From: Streptomyces sp. Sge12
Lineage (GTDB): Bacteria > Actinomycetota > Actinomycetes > Streptomycetales > Streptomycetaceae
Length of the DNA stretch: 64,000 nt
Direction of reading: 5' to 3'
Assembly (NCBI RefSeq): GCF_002080455.1
Contig: NZ_CP020555.1
Location: 7,864,501 to 7,928,500 of the forward strand
The position numbers and the translations under genes were made by a program. Below the pieces are notes generated by a model. That model had not been told where the DNA came from. It saw nothing but the letters and a program-made list of their open reading frames with translations, and did not search any database. Of this stretch, positions 1 through 8,502 are shown in pieces; position 1 is the first letter of the stretch, and every line of letters starts with the position of its first letter.

Positions 1-798
1 AAGGATGACGCTCACGCCCCGTTTCTCGAAGATCTCCAGGAACAGGTCGAACAGTGCAACCTCACGGTCGCCGACCAACCGTGCCCGGGCCTCGGCCGAG
101 GAATCCCAGTGCAAGGTGAAGGGGGAAGTGGCGCCCCAGCCGCCGAAGAGACAGTCGTCCAGGGCGTCAAGGTTCCAGCCGAAATATCCGCCGGGTCCGT
201 TGATGGCCTCACCGATCGCGCAGTAGAAGCTGTCTTTGTCGACGATGTGCCGGCCGTTCAAGGTGAACACTTGGCCCGCGGGTGCATCGGGCTTTCCCTG
301 GCATTGGTACTCCCGGGACCACAGCGCCACCGATAGCCATGCCTGCCGGTCTGCGGGTGCGAGATCGTGCCACATTCCGGTCTGGTTCAGGCGACCGGTG
401 CGGAGCAGGTCCCAGGCTCGTTCCGCTCCGGGCAGGGCGTTCTCGCACCACAGCGTCACCGTGAGGTCGACGAGGCCGACTCCATCAGCGGAAGGCTTGA
501 CGTCGATGACGGTGACCTCGTTGACGAAGTAGGACCCCATGGTGGCGCCGTCCCGGTCGAGAAGGGCGAGCCAGGCGTTCCCCGCCACGGCGCGACGACT
601 ACCGACATGATCGACGCTCTTCAGCAGGCCACCCTCCGGTAGGCACCCTACGAGGTGCACTCGACGTGCGCCCTCCTCATCCGGCAGAGGCGTGAAGAGC
701 CCGTCGGCCTCGTGAGCAAAGCCCCAGAAGTCGCTGTAGTCGTCGTCCGAAGTCAACGCGTACTTCCGTCCCGTGCCATCCCGTCCTGATATTCGCAT
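1..798 (-). CDS. Barstar-domain protein, C-terminus cut by window edge
   Basis: An open frame runs from ATG at 798 to the window edge with no stop, so the C-terminus is missing (266 codons visible). AAGGGG lies about 7 nt before the ATG. The last ~100 residues match the barstar (barnase inhibitor) fold: LNGRHIVDKDSFYCAIGEA, then GYFGWNLDALDDCLFGGWG. Barstars bind and block barnase-type RNases in the cytoplasm. The N-terminal ~165 residues are an additional region that I do not recognise. No barnase-like RNase gene is visible beside it. The family call is secure for the C-terminal part; the role of the fusion is unknown. Confidence 0.85.
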   Translation of the reverse strand, partial: MRISGRDGTGRKYALTSDDDYSDFWGFAHEADGLFTPLPDEEGARRVHLVGCLPEGGLLKSVDHVGSRRAVAGNAWLALLDRDGATMGSYFVNEVTVIDVKPSADGVGLVDLTVTLWCENALPGAERAWDLLRTGRLNQTGMWHDLAPADRQAWLSVALWSREYQCQGKPDAPAGQVFTLNGRHIVDKDSFYCAIGEAINGPGGYFGWNLDALDDCLFGGWGATSPFTLHWDSSAEARARLVGDREVALFDLFLEIFEKRGVSVIL

Positions 799-911
799 CG
801 CACCCCTTATGAGAGCGCTGATCCTACCGACGCCCTGCAACCTGCCGCGTGGTTGCCGGCGCCGTCCCATCAACACGCCGCGCCGTCAGGCGCACGACCA
901 GTTGCGGCAGA

Positions 912-1414
912 TCAGTCCTTCGCCTCGCGGACGTCCTTTCCCTGCTCGGCGAAAGCCTTGAAGTCCTGCATGTGCTGTTGCGACTGCTTCCGGAAGGCGC
1001 CGGGCATCAGAATCCCCACCAGCTTCATCAGAAAGCTGCTGAACCGGTATTCGTTCTCGCTCTCCCACAGCGTCGTTTCCGGGCCGGCTTCCGTCAGCCG
1101 GTCGCGCACGGCGCTCCACATGCCCTCGCCGACCATCTCGCGGTCGAAGTGAACGACGCTCGATTTCGGGATCTCACTCAGGTCCGCCGGTTCCCGGCGC
1201 GTGATGGTCTCGGTGCACTCCATCTGCCGCTTGCCCATCTCCATCACGACCCGCGACTTGGTGCCGAGCTGCCCGTGCTCCCCACTCAGCGGCTCGTGCA
1301 GCACCAGGCCCCGCAGCATTTCGGCAGGTATGCCGGGTCGGCGAGCAGCTGGACCACCTTCTCCCGCGGCAGGGCGATCTCGGTGGAGACGGTGTACTTC
1401 ATGGTGCGCACCAT
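912..1414 (-). pseudogene. SRPBCC/DUF2505-like protein, single-base frameshift
   Basis: Two reading frames together make one START/SRPBCC-type protein of about 160 residues. The first half begins MKYTVSTEIALPREKVVQLL (ATG at 1402, or MVRT- from 1414) and runs to YLPK. The second half resumes as LRGLVLHEPLSGEHG and continues to AEQGKDVREAKD. At about 1316-1318 the minus strand reads CCG AAA TGC TGC GGG. Adding one G gives P-K-W-L-R-G, which restores a continuous protein. SRPBCC proteins bind hydrophobic ligands in a deep cavity. The break is either a real one-base deletion or a sequencing error. No operon partner is evident. Confidence 0.75.
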
Positions 1415-2045
1415 TCTTCCTTCGGGGCAATGTGCTTTCTGCTGCTCTTCGTACTCCTCGGCTGAGGGCACTGCATTCTGCGTCCCTGACTAAAGGTAGC
1501 GAGGTGCGGCGCGAGTATCTCCAGTTCCTCTGCCTGTCGGCCCTGTTCGCCGAGCAGCCGTGCCGACTCCCGCGCGCAGAAAACTACTCCCTCCCCGGCA
1601 TGGTCGAGTTCGCGAAGTCGAGAGGCCAGGAATGCATCCAGACTCCGGCCGGGCCTTATAGCTCGGAGCCGCTGACCGCTGGGGGAGCGAAATGCCGGGC
1701 AGGGGAGTGGCCACGTCCTGCTCGGGGAGGTCGCGGCCAAACGGGCCGGCTCCGACGCGATGACCGCGCGGACGGCCACAGGGGAGCCCGGGGGCTCCGG
1801 TGGCCGGCGGCGGGGCGGAGCTGCCCGGGCGGCGCGAGGTGGAGTGGGCTGGGCCCGCCAGTGAAGCCGCACGAGGTGGGGTCGTGGTTCCGGTCACGCG
1901 TCACGGGCCACGGGCCACGGGCCAGGGGCGAGGCCGCACGTCCGAGGCCGACTCCGGCGATTCCGGCGATCCCGTCGTTTGGCGGTGACGCATGGGGTAC
2001 CCGCGACAAAGGGGACTTCTTCAATACGGCGGCCAAGGAACGATC
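1415..2045. other. Intergenic stretch without a convincing gene
   Basis: Several ORFs cross this 630-base stretch, but none has a clear start, ribosome site or recognisable family. On the minus strand about 50 codons (roughly 1480-1650) read like protein (FLASRLRELDHAGEGVVF), which could be the remnant of a decayed gene. Short repeats of CGGGCCA lie at 1900-1925. The promoter of the downstream dehydrogenase should be near the right end. Confidence 0.5.
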
Positions 2046-3332
2046 ATGAAAGCTGCAGTGTACGAAGGACCGCGGACAGTGACGGTGAAGGACGTTCCCG
2101 ATGCGAGGATTGAGCACCCCGCCGACATTCTCGTGAAGGTCACGACCACGAACATCTGCGGATCCGACCTCCACATGTACGAAGGACGGACCTCATTCGA
2201 GACCGGCCGGGCCATGGGCCACGAGAACCTGGGGCAGGTGGTCGAGGTCGGTGCGGCCGTCGGCAAGGTGAAGGTCGGTGACTGGGTGGTGCTGCCCTTC
2301 AACATCGCCTGCGGCTTCTGCAAGCAGTGCGAGCAGGGCCTGACGAACTACTGCCTCACCATGCAGCCGAAGGCGGACATGGCGGGCGCGGCCTACGGCT
2401 TCGCGGAAATGGGCCCGTACCAGGGCGGGCAGGCCGAGCTGCTGCGCGTCCCGTACGGCGACTTCAACGCCCTGCGCCTGGGCGAGGACGCCGCCGAGCG
2501 CCAGCTCGACTACGTGATGCTGGCCGACATCTTCCCGACCGGCTATCACGCCACGGAGATGGCCGGAGTCAAGCCCGGCGACCAGACGGTTGTCCACGGC
2601 GCGGGCCCGGTCGGTCTGATGGCCGCCTACTCGGCCCTGCTCAAGGGCGCCGGGCGGGTCTGGGTCGCCGACCACCAGCCCGACCGGCTCCGCCTCGCCG
2701 AGCAGATCGGCGCCATCCCCATCAACACCGCCGAGCAGGACCCCGCCGAAGTCATCAAGGACGCCACCCTCGGCCTCGGCGCCGACAACGGCTGCGAATG
2801 CGTCGGCTACCAGGCCCACGACCCCCAGGGCCACGAGGACGCCACCCTCACCATGAACGGCCTCATCGACTCCGTCCGCTTCACCGGCAGGATCGGCGTT
2901 GTCGGGGTGTTCGTCCCCGAAGACCCAGGAGCCCTCGAGGCACAGGGGGAGCTTGCCGCCGAGGGGAAGATTCCGATCGACTTCGGCAAGCTTTGGTTCA
3001 AGGGGCAGACGATCGGCACCGGCCAGGCCCCGGTCAAGCGGTACAACCGGGCGCTGCGCGACCTCATCGCAGGCGGCAGGGCGGAGCCCAGCTTCGTCGT
3101 CTCCCACGAACTCGACCTGGACGAGGCCCCCTCGGCGTACGAGCACTTCGACAACCGCGACGACGGCTGGACGAAGGTCGTCCTCCACCCCGACGGCACC
3201 CACCGTTCCGGCCGGCGCGGCGGCTCCTCCCACCTCACCCTGCAGGAACTGCGCCATCGAGCCGCGGAACACGGGATCCAAGGCCGGTCCCACATGAACA
3301 AGCACCAGCTCGAGGAAGCACTCGGGTACTGA
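2046..3332 (+). CDS. Zn-dependent formaldehyde dehydrogenase-like protein with Rho-N/SAP-like tail
   Basis: This is a 428-residue medium-chain dehydrogenase of the glutathione-independent formaldehyde dehydrogenase type, expected to oxidise small aldehydes or alcohols with NAD in the cytoplasm. Catalytic zinc Cys sits in NICGSDLHMYEG (about residue 38). The structural zinc cluster follows as C-x2-C-x2-C-x7-C in ACGFCKQCEQGLTNYC, and the NAD Rossmann loop is VHGAGPVGLMAAY. The start at 2046 is chosen because AAGGA lies 6 nt upstream. The last ~33 residues (LTLQELRHRAAEHGIQG...) look like a Rho N-terminal or SAP-like helical module and follow a Gly/Arg linker. That tail is not part of the usual enzyme. 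The hydrolase at 3421 lies 88 nt downstream and may be cotranscribed. Confidence 0.9.
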   Translation: MKAAVYEGPRTVTVKDVPDARIEHPADILVKVTTTNICGSDLHMYEGRTSFETGRAMGHENLGQVVEVGAAVGKVKVGDWVVLPFNIACGFCKQCEQGLTNYCLTMQPKADMAGAAYGFAEMGPYQGGQAELLRVPYGDFNALRLGEDAAERQLDYVMLADIFPTGYHATEMAGVKPGDQTVVHGAGPVGLMAAYSALLKGAGRVWVADHQPDRLRLAEQIGAIPINTAEQDPAEVIKDATLGLGADNGCECVGYQAHDPQGHEDATLTMNGLIDSVRFTGRIGVVGVFVPEDPGALEAQGELAAEGKIPIDFGKLWFKGQTIGTGQAPVKRYNRALRDLIAGGRAEPSFVVSHELDLDEAPSAYEHFDNRDDGWTKVVLHPDGTHRSGRRGGSSHLTLQELRHRAAEHGIQGRSHMNKHQLEEALGY

Positions 3333-3420
3333 TCACGCCGGGCCGACCGCACCCGCACCCCATACGCGAGCCGGTCGGCCCGGCACATCACCGGTCATCA
3401 CCGGTCCTGGGAGGTGGACC

Positions 3421-3960
3421 GTGGCGAAGACGCCCGCACTCGTCGTCATCGACATGCTCAACACGTATGACCACGAGGACGCCGAACTCCTGATCCCGTC
3501 CGCCTCGCGGGCCCTGCCCGCCGTGCGAAACCTGCTAGCACAAGCCCGAGAACGGGACGTCCCCGTGGTCTACGCCAACGACAACTTCGGGAAATGGCGC
3601 TCCCACCACGGGGAACTCCTGGAGGTGGCCCTCGCGAGCCCGCACGCCGACCTCGTCGAACCGATCCGACCCGACGAGTCCGCGTACTTCGTCGTCAAGG
3701 CACGCCACTCGATCTTCTACGAGACCCCGCTCGCCTACCTTCTGAACTCCCTCGACGTGACCGGCCTCGTCCTGTGCGGGCAGGTCACGGAGCAGTGCGT
3801 GCTCTACTCCGCCCTCGACGCGCACATCCGCCACCTGCCGGTCACGATCGCCCGGGACGCCGTCGCGCACATTCACCAGGACCTGGCCGAGGCGGCCCTG
3901 CGCATGATGGAGATCAACATGTCCGCCCGCATCGTGCAGGCGGCTGACGCGTTCCGCTAG
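3421..3960 (+). CDS. Isochorismatase-like cysteine hydrolase
   Basis: A 179-residue protein of the isochorismatase-like cysteine hydrolase family. The expected catalytic triad is visible: D11 in VVIDML, K93 in VVKARHS and C126 in VTEQCVLYS. Members hydrolyse amides or vinyl ethers (nicotinamide, isochorismate, ureido compounds), and the sequence does not fix the substrate. The start is GTG, with GGGAGG a few bases upstream. It follows the formaldehyde-dehydrogenase-like gene at 88 nt, so the two may form one transcript. Confidence 0.88.
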   Translation: MAKTPALVVIDMLNTYDHEDAELLIPSASRALPAVRNLLAQARERDVPVVYANDNFGKWRSHHGELLEVALASPHADLVEPIRPDESAYFVVKARHSIFYETPLAYLLNSLDVTGLVLCGQVTEQCVLYSALDAHIRHLPVTIARDAVAHIHQDLAEAALRMMEINMSARIVQAADAFR

Positions 3961-4191
3961 TGGGCCCTCGCCCCTCTCGTCACCGCCGAGACCTGCCGGG
4001 ACGCGCGGCAGCGCCGGTCCGGTCCGGGCCGGACATTCCCGAGGAATCGACCGGCGTGACGGACGACGGGCCGGGGAAGACGCCAGGGGCAGGGCGGCGA
4101 CCGGACCGGAAGGCGTACGGGCCGCGGCACGTGCGCCGGATCGACCGAACCGCTCTCGTGCGTGACCGCGGATACGAAAGGTTGATGACCG

Positions 4192-4413
4192 ATGGCACAG
4201 TGCAAGATCCCCGACTACCAAAGCGGTCATCGCGGCCGCCACTGGACCCACGCCCTTCGCAGCGCCGAGAGGGCGGGCGCGGTCATCGTCACCGACGACA
4301 CCGGCGAACCGGTCACCTACACCTTCGACCACACCGGCCCGGGCCGCTTCCGACCGTGGATCACCGCATCGGGTCGGCGCTACGACAGCCACGACCTCCA
4401 CCCCGAGTGGTGA
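4192..4413 (+). CDS. Small hypothetical protein
   Basis: A 73-residue polar protein beginning MAQCKIPDYQSGHRGRHW and ending in DSHDLHPEW. It has no signal peptide or membrane segment and no family I recognise. Translation is supported by GAAAGG upstream, although the spacing is long (about 20 nt). The coding-type GC pattern holds across the whole frame. It sits alone between the hydrolase and the convergent flavodoxin-fold gene. Confidence 0.5.
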   Translation: MAQCKIPDYQSGHRGRHWTHALRSAERAGAVIVTDDTGEPVTYTFDHTGPGRFRPWITASGRRYDSHDLHPEW

Positions 4414-4503
4414 GCCCGCGCCCGCCAAGCGTGCGCGTCGACCCGCCGGCCCGCCCGGGTCCACGTACTTCCCGCAGCGGGCGGGCGGGCCATCCGCCCC
4501 TGC

Positions 4504-5127
4504 TCAGGCAGGCGGGTACTCGCTGCGCTTGAGCCGACGGGCGAGATGGGCGGTGTTCGCCGCGAGCGTCTTCGTGGTGGCGGCGGTCTTCTCGGGGGTC
4601 TTGTCGAGGTCCTGGTAGTCGGTGCCCTGCATGGCTTCGCCGACCCAGTAGGTGACGGCGTTCGGGGCGAGGGAGAAGCCGACATCGTTCAGGCCCTGGA
4701 AGAGGTCGGCGCTGACCTTGTGGGCGCCGTCCTCATTGCCGACCACGCATACGGCGGCGACCTTGCCGTAGGTGAGCATGCGGCCCTCGTCGTCGCTCTC
4801 GCCGATTTCCGCGTTGAGGCGTTCCATGACGCGCTGGGCGAGGCTGGAGGGGTGGCCGAGCCAGATCGGCGTCGCCAGAATCAGGATGTCCGTGCCGAGG
4901 ATCGTCTCCCTGATGTCCGGCCAGGCGTCACCGCCGCCCAGATCCGTCGCCACACCGGTTTTCACGTCGTGGTCGGCGATCCGGATGGTCTTGCCGGTGA
5001 CGCCGTGCTCGGCGAGGGCGTCCAGGGTCTGCCGGGCGAGGAGGTCGGAGCTGGACCGGGCAGGGGACGGAGACAGGGTGCAGACGAGTGCTACGGCACG
5101 CAACGGGGTGTTCTCTGTGGCATCCAT
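4504..5127 (-). CDS. Flavodoxin-fold NAD(P)H-dependent FMN reductase family protein
   Basis: A 207-residue protein with the flavodoxin / NADPH-dependent FMN reductase fold. The first strand and phosphate-binding loop are ALVCTLSPSPARSSSDLLA (about residues 13-32). A central segment DILILATPIWLGHPSS (about 80-95) matches the P-x-Y/W-x-G loop near the flavin ring. It probably binds FMN and moves electrons to quinones or other small acceptors in the cytoplasm. It stands alone, with no operon partner close enough to narrow the substrate. Confidence 0.85.
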   Translation of the reverse strand: MDATENTPLRAVALVCTLSPSPARSSSDLLARQTLDALAEHGVTGKTIRIADHDVKTGVATDLGGGDAWPDIRETILGTDILILATPIWLGHPSSLAQRVMERLNAEIGESDDEGRMLTYGKVAAVCVVGNEDGAHKVSADLFQGLNDVGFSLAPNAVTYWVGEAMQGTDYQDLDKTPEKTAATTKTLAANTAHLARRLKRSEYPPA

Positions 5128-5244
5128 GACCCGCGACTACCCCTGGTTCCGTTTTCAACCCGACGTTTCGGTGACCTGCCGCACTGGGTGGGCGCTCGCG
5201 CGGGAGTGCCCGGCGCGTGGTCGCGCAGCGAGCCACTTGTGGGG

Positions 5245-5457
5245 TCAGTCGACTTGCTCGCCGTCGTACATACCACCCTTGCAGTAGTTGCCCGCGTCAT
5301 TGATCGCGGGTGTTCCGCCGCCCTGCTTGCACTGGGAAGGGGTGACGACGGTGGGGGCACTCTGTGCGGCAGCGGTGGCGGTGGCGGCACCTGTGAGGCC
5401 GAGTCCGGCGAGGGCTGCCGTGGCGATGACGGCGGCAAAGATTCGTCGAATGCGCAT
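5245..5457 (-). CDS. Small secreted protein
   Basis: A 70-residue precursor. It has a clear Sec signal peptide (MRIRRIFAAVIATAALAGLG, Ala-rich h-region, probable cleavage after ATATAAA or AQSA). The mature part is about 40 residues, with two Cys (SQCKQGG and NYCKGG) that could form one disulfide. GAAAGGGG lies about 7 nt before the ATG. Such tiny two-Cys exported proteins are frequent in Streptomyces; the function is unknown. Confidence 0.8.
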   Translation of the reverse strand: MRIRRIFAAVIATAALAGLGLTGAATATAAAQSAPTVVTPSQCKQGGGTPAINDAGNYCKGGMYDGEQVD

Positions 5458-6080
5458 GTGGTTCCCCTTTCACGGATTACCTCGGTTGGGCCACTAGCCA
5501 GTTTCTCACCCATGTGGGTGGCACGTCTTGTTGGGCCATTCGGGTGACAGGGTGAAAACGGCGGTCGGTGCGGCTCCTTGAGCGGGCGGGGCACGGGCGG
5601 GAAATCTTGGGAGCACACCGACGCTCAATCGACCGGTCGGCGCACGGCTGGACAACCAGTCCGGCCGGTGTATCCGGCGCGGTGCGTACGGGGTGACGAT
5701 CGCGCGCGCCCGCCTCGCATCGCGGCGCTCGCGATGGTGGACGTCGACCGTCCTCGCGAACCCGAAGCAACCGGCATCGCCAACCGGCACGCGGCGCGCG
5801 ACCCACGGCCATCTCCGGGCACCTACGGGACGGCGCCGCCGCAACAGGACCACCAAGGAGCCGGCCGCACGGTGCGCCCGCCTGCCGGTCGGCTCCGCCG
5901 TGCTCGTCGACGACCCCGGGGACGACTCCGTCGTTCGGCCCATCAAGGGCACCGGCTGCGACGCCGAAAACGACCAAGCGGAGTCGCCCCACCCTCGCCT
6001 TCCGGTACGCCTCCGCGCCCCAGGCCGCCCCGATGACGGCGGTCGCGTACCCCGGCCGACAGGCCCGGAGGAGATCCTGC
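5458..6080. other. Intergenic stretch upstream of the sialidase
   Basis: About 620 bases with overlapping Arg/Pro-rich frames typical of GC-rich non-coding or antisense sequence. I see no recognisable protein, RNA gene or strong promoter. The sialidase promoter is expected toward the right end. Confidence 0.4.
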
Positions 6081-7553
6081 ATGCGCGTCTTCCTGCCCCT
6101 GACCGCCGTCACCACCGCCGCGCTCCTGCTCGTCACGGTCACCGGCGCAACCCCCGCCGCAGCAGACCGGAACCCTGTCCGCACACCCCTCGTCAAGGTG
6201 TCCCAAGGCGACCCGTACGCGGACTGCACCATTGGCGCGATCTCCCCAGAGAGCATCGTCTACCCCGGCACCGAGGTCGAGCCGTACCTGTCCGTCGATC
6301 CACGCGACCCGAAACGCGTGGTCACCGTGTACCAGCAGGACCGCTGGAGCGACGGCGCCGCCCGCGGCCTGGTGGCCTCCTGGAGCACCGACGGCCACAC
6401 CTTCCACCGGAGCACGCTGCCGTTCAGCCTGTGCGCCCCCGGCGGCGCGGACTACGAACGGGCCTCCGACCCCTGGGTGAGCACCGGCCCGGACGGCACG
6501 GTCTACGCGAGCGGGGAAGGCGTCGACTTCACCAGGAGCACGCGCAGCGCCCTCCTGGCCGCCACGTCCCGCGACGGCGGCCGGACCTGGCAGAACCTCA
6601 CCACCACCCACGTCGACGAGCAGCCGTTCTTCAACGACAAGCCCTCGCTCACCGCCGACCCGATCCGCGAAGGCACCGCCTACCAGGTCTGGGACCGCCT
6701 CGACAACGACCCGCCCGGCCCCAGCTCACTCGACGGTCCCGGCTACATCTCCCTCACCCGCGACGGCGGCCGCACCTGGAGCGAGGCCCGGCGGTTCGTC
6801 GACACCGGAGCCGTGCCCAACACCCAGACCATCGGCCATGTGATCGTCGTCGACCCGCGCACCGGCACCCTGTACGACTTCTTCGACCGGATCACCCACT
6901 CCGACGACCTGAGTACCGTCGTCGAAGCCCGCTACGAGGTGGTCACCTCGACCGACGCCGGAGAGACCTGGAGCGCCCCGGTCACCGTGGCCCGGGACAC
7001 CTCCGTACCGGAGGTCGACCCGAACGACCCCACCAAACTGCTGCGCGCCGCGGCCACCCTGCCCAGCCCGGCCGTCGACCCCAAGTCGGGCGCGCTGTAC
7101 ATGGCTTACGAGGGCTCGGACTTCTCCGGCGGCAGGTTCGACTCCGTCCAGCTCGTACGCTCCACCGACGGCGGACGCACCTGGGGGAGCCCCGAGCTGA
7201 TCAGCCCTGAGGATGTGCCGGCCTTCTCCCCGTCGATCGCGGTCGACGAGCGGGGCACGGTCGCGCTCACCTACTACGACCTGCGCTTCCTCAAGCCGGG
7301 CGACACCACCACCCTGCCCACCGCCTATCAGCTGGCCACACTGCCGCACGGAAACCCGGAGCTCCGGACCGAACGCCGGATCTCACGGGTGTTCGACTGG
7401 CTGCAGGCGCCGTTCGCCGGGGGTTACTTCCTCGGCGACTACCAAGGCCTGGTCGCCGACGGCAAGGAAGTGCGGGCGGTGCTCACCGAAACCAACTCCG
7501 ACGCGCCGCAGAACCGTACGGACGTGTACACCGGCAGTTTCCGTACCCGCTGA
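6081..7553 (+). CDS. Secreted exo-alpha-sialidase-like protein (Asp-box beta-propeller)
   Basis: A 490-residue exported protein. The start at 6081 follows GGAGGAG by 7 nt and gives a signal peptide MRVFLPLTAVTTAALLLVT ending near PAAADR; a longer upstream frame (from 6033) lacks support. At least five Asp-box motifs (S-x-D-x-G-x-T-W) are visible: STDGHTFH, SRDGGRTWQ, TRDGGRTWS, STDAGETWS and STDGGRTWG. Together they indicate a sialidase-type beta-propeller. The catalytic Arg triad cannot be assigned by eye, so a non-sialidase glycan-binding propeller is possible. It stands alone and is transcribed toward the convergent gene at 8290. Confidence 0.82.
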   Translation: MRVFLPLTAVTTAALLLVTVTGATPAAADRNPVRTPLVKVSQGDPYADCTIGAISPESIVYPGTEVEPYLSVDPRDPKRVVTVYQQDRWSDGAARGLVASWSTDGHTFHRSTLPFSLCAPGGADYERASDPWVSTGPDGTVYASGEGVDFTRSTRSALLAATSRDGGRTWQNLTTTHVDEQPFFNDKPSLTADPIREGTAYQVWDRLDNDPPGPSSLDGPGYISLTRDGGRTWSEARRFVDTGAVPNTQTIGHVIVVDPRTGTLYDFFDRITHSDDLSTVVEARYEVVTSTDAGETWSAPVTVARDTSVPEVDPNDPTKLLRAAATLPSPAVDPKSGALYMAYEGSDFSGGRFDSVQLVRSTDGGRTWGSPELISPEDVPAFSPSIAVDERGTVALTYYDLRFLKPGDTTTLPTAYQLATLPHGNPELRTERRISRVFDWLQAPFAGGYFLGDYQGLVADGKEVRAVLTETNSDAPQNRTDVYTGSFRTR

Positions 7554-7684
7554 CCGACGCGGACGCCGTCGGCCGGCCCGACCACCACCGCGTTGGGTAA
7601 CCGAGCGAACACTGCGTCGGGCTTGCCTGCATGTCAAACCTGGACCGGCCTGATCGCCGCGTGCCGCGCGACGGGGTGCCCTTC

Positions 7685-8290
7685 TCAGCGCGGAGGAGGG
7701 CTCGGCTCGCTGGACCGGATCAGCCAGTAGGTGAGGGGACGCCTGGCGCGTTTGGGTGTGCCGGGGGAGAGGGACTGCCCGATCGCCGCGCGCGTCAGGT
7801 GGTCGACGTCCGCATGGCGCTCGCGCAGGCGGCGGAGCTGACTGCTCGTGAGCCCCACGGCCCTTGCGGCAGTCGCCACGGCGGCCCCTCGGGCCACGGC
7901 CTGCAGGAAGAGACCCAGACTCATACCGCTGAGCCGGCCCGGCGCGCTCACTTCATCCACGGCAGCCATGGCGGTCGCCGTTGCCAGGGCGGCGTCGAAG
8001 ACAGGGTGCTGCGCACGCCAGGTGGACAGGAGGGACTCCGAAACGCCGGCGGCGGCCGCGCACCCCGCGTGGTCCAGTCCCATGGCGGCGGCGTGAACGG
8101 CCCGGGCGCGCCGCTCCTTGTTCTCGGCGGCCAGGTTGTGTGCGCCATGGACAGCCACATGGAGAGCCCAGTCGGCGTCGGCACGGGATTGGAGGCCGGT
8201 GACGATCTGATGGGCCCAGTCCTCGGGGCGGCCTGCACCACCGGGATGTTCGCTTGTCAATGCTGGCGTCCTTTCTGGCCTCCGAGCCAT
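7685..8290 (-). CDS. Hypothetical protein with two helix-turn-helix-like segments
   Basis: A protein of about 200 residues with two stretches that look like helix-turn-helix units. One is GCAAAAGVSESLLSTWRAQH (near residue 75) and the other AAVATAARAVGLTSSQLRRL (near 140), similar to transposase- or homeodomain-like DNA-binding helices. The frame extends upstream to a TTG at 8308. ATG at 8290 has a poor ribosome site. A TTG at 8260 (MTSEHPGG) has AGAAAGGA 8 nt upstream and could be the true start. No signal peptide or membrane segment. It may be a nucleic-acid-binding protein; the family is not recognised. Confidence 0.65.
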   Translation of the reverse strand: MARRPERTPALTSEHPGGAGRPEDWAHQIVTGLQSRADADWALHVAVHGAHNLAAENKERRARAVHAAAMGLDHAGCAAAAGVSESLLSTWRAQHPVFDAALATATAMAAVDEVSAPGRLSGMSLGLFLQAVARGAAVATAARAVGLTSSQLRRLRERHADVDHLTRAAIGQSLSPGTPKRARRPLTYWLIRSSEPSPPPR

Positions 8291-8502
8291 TGTGTGGCTG
8301 AAATCCAACCTTGGATAGACCGGTCCGGGGGCTGGCCGGGCCTGGCCCGCGCCCCGGCCACCGGGCCCGTTCGCTGACCCGCTGCGGCACCCGAGGCTCC
8401 GCTCCCGGACGGAGGTCGACAGGTGGTGGCGCTTGGGGACTGCGCGCTGTTCCCCGAGGGCAGCGGAACAGGCATCGCGCCTCCGACACCACGGCTGAGA
8501 GC

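Noticed and set aside
1480..1650. Protein-like segment on the minus strand (LRELDHAGEGVVF)
   Set aside because: It looks coding over about 50 codons but has no supported start or family. It is noted only as a possible gene remnant.
5578..6036. Frames between the small secreted protein and the sialidase
   Set aside because: Arg/Pro-rich composition in several frames at once, no ribosome site and no family resemblance.
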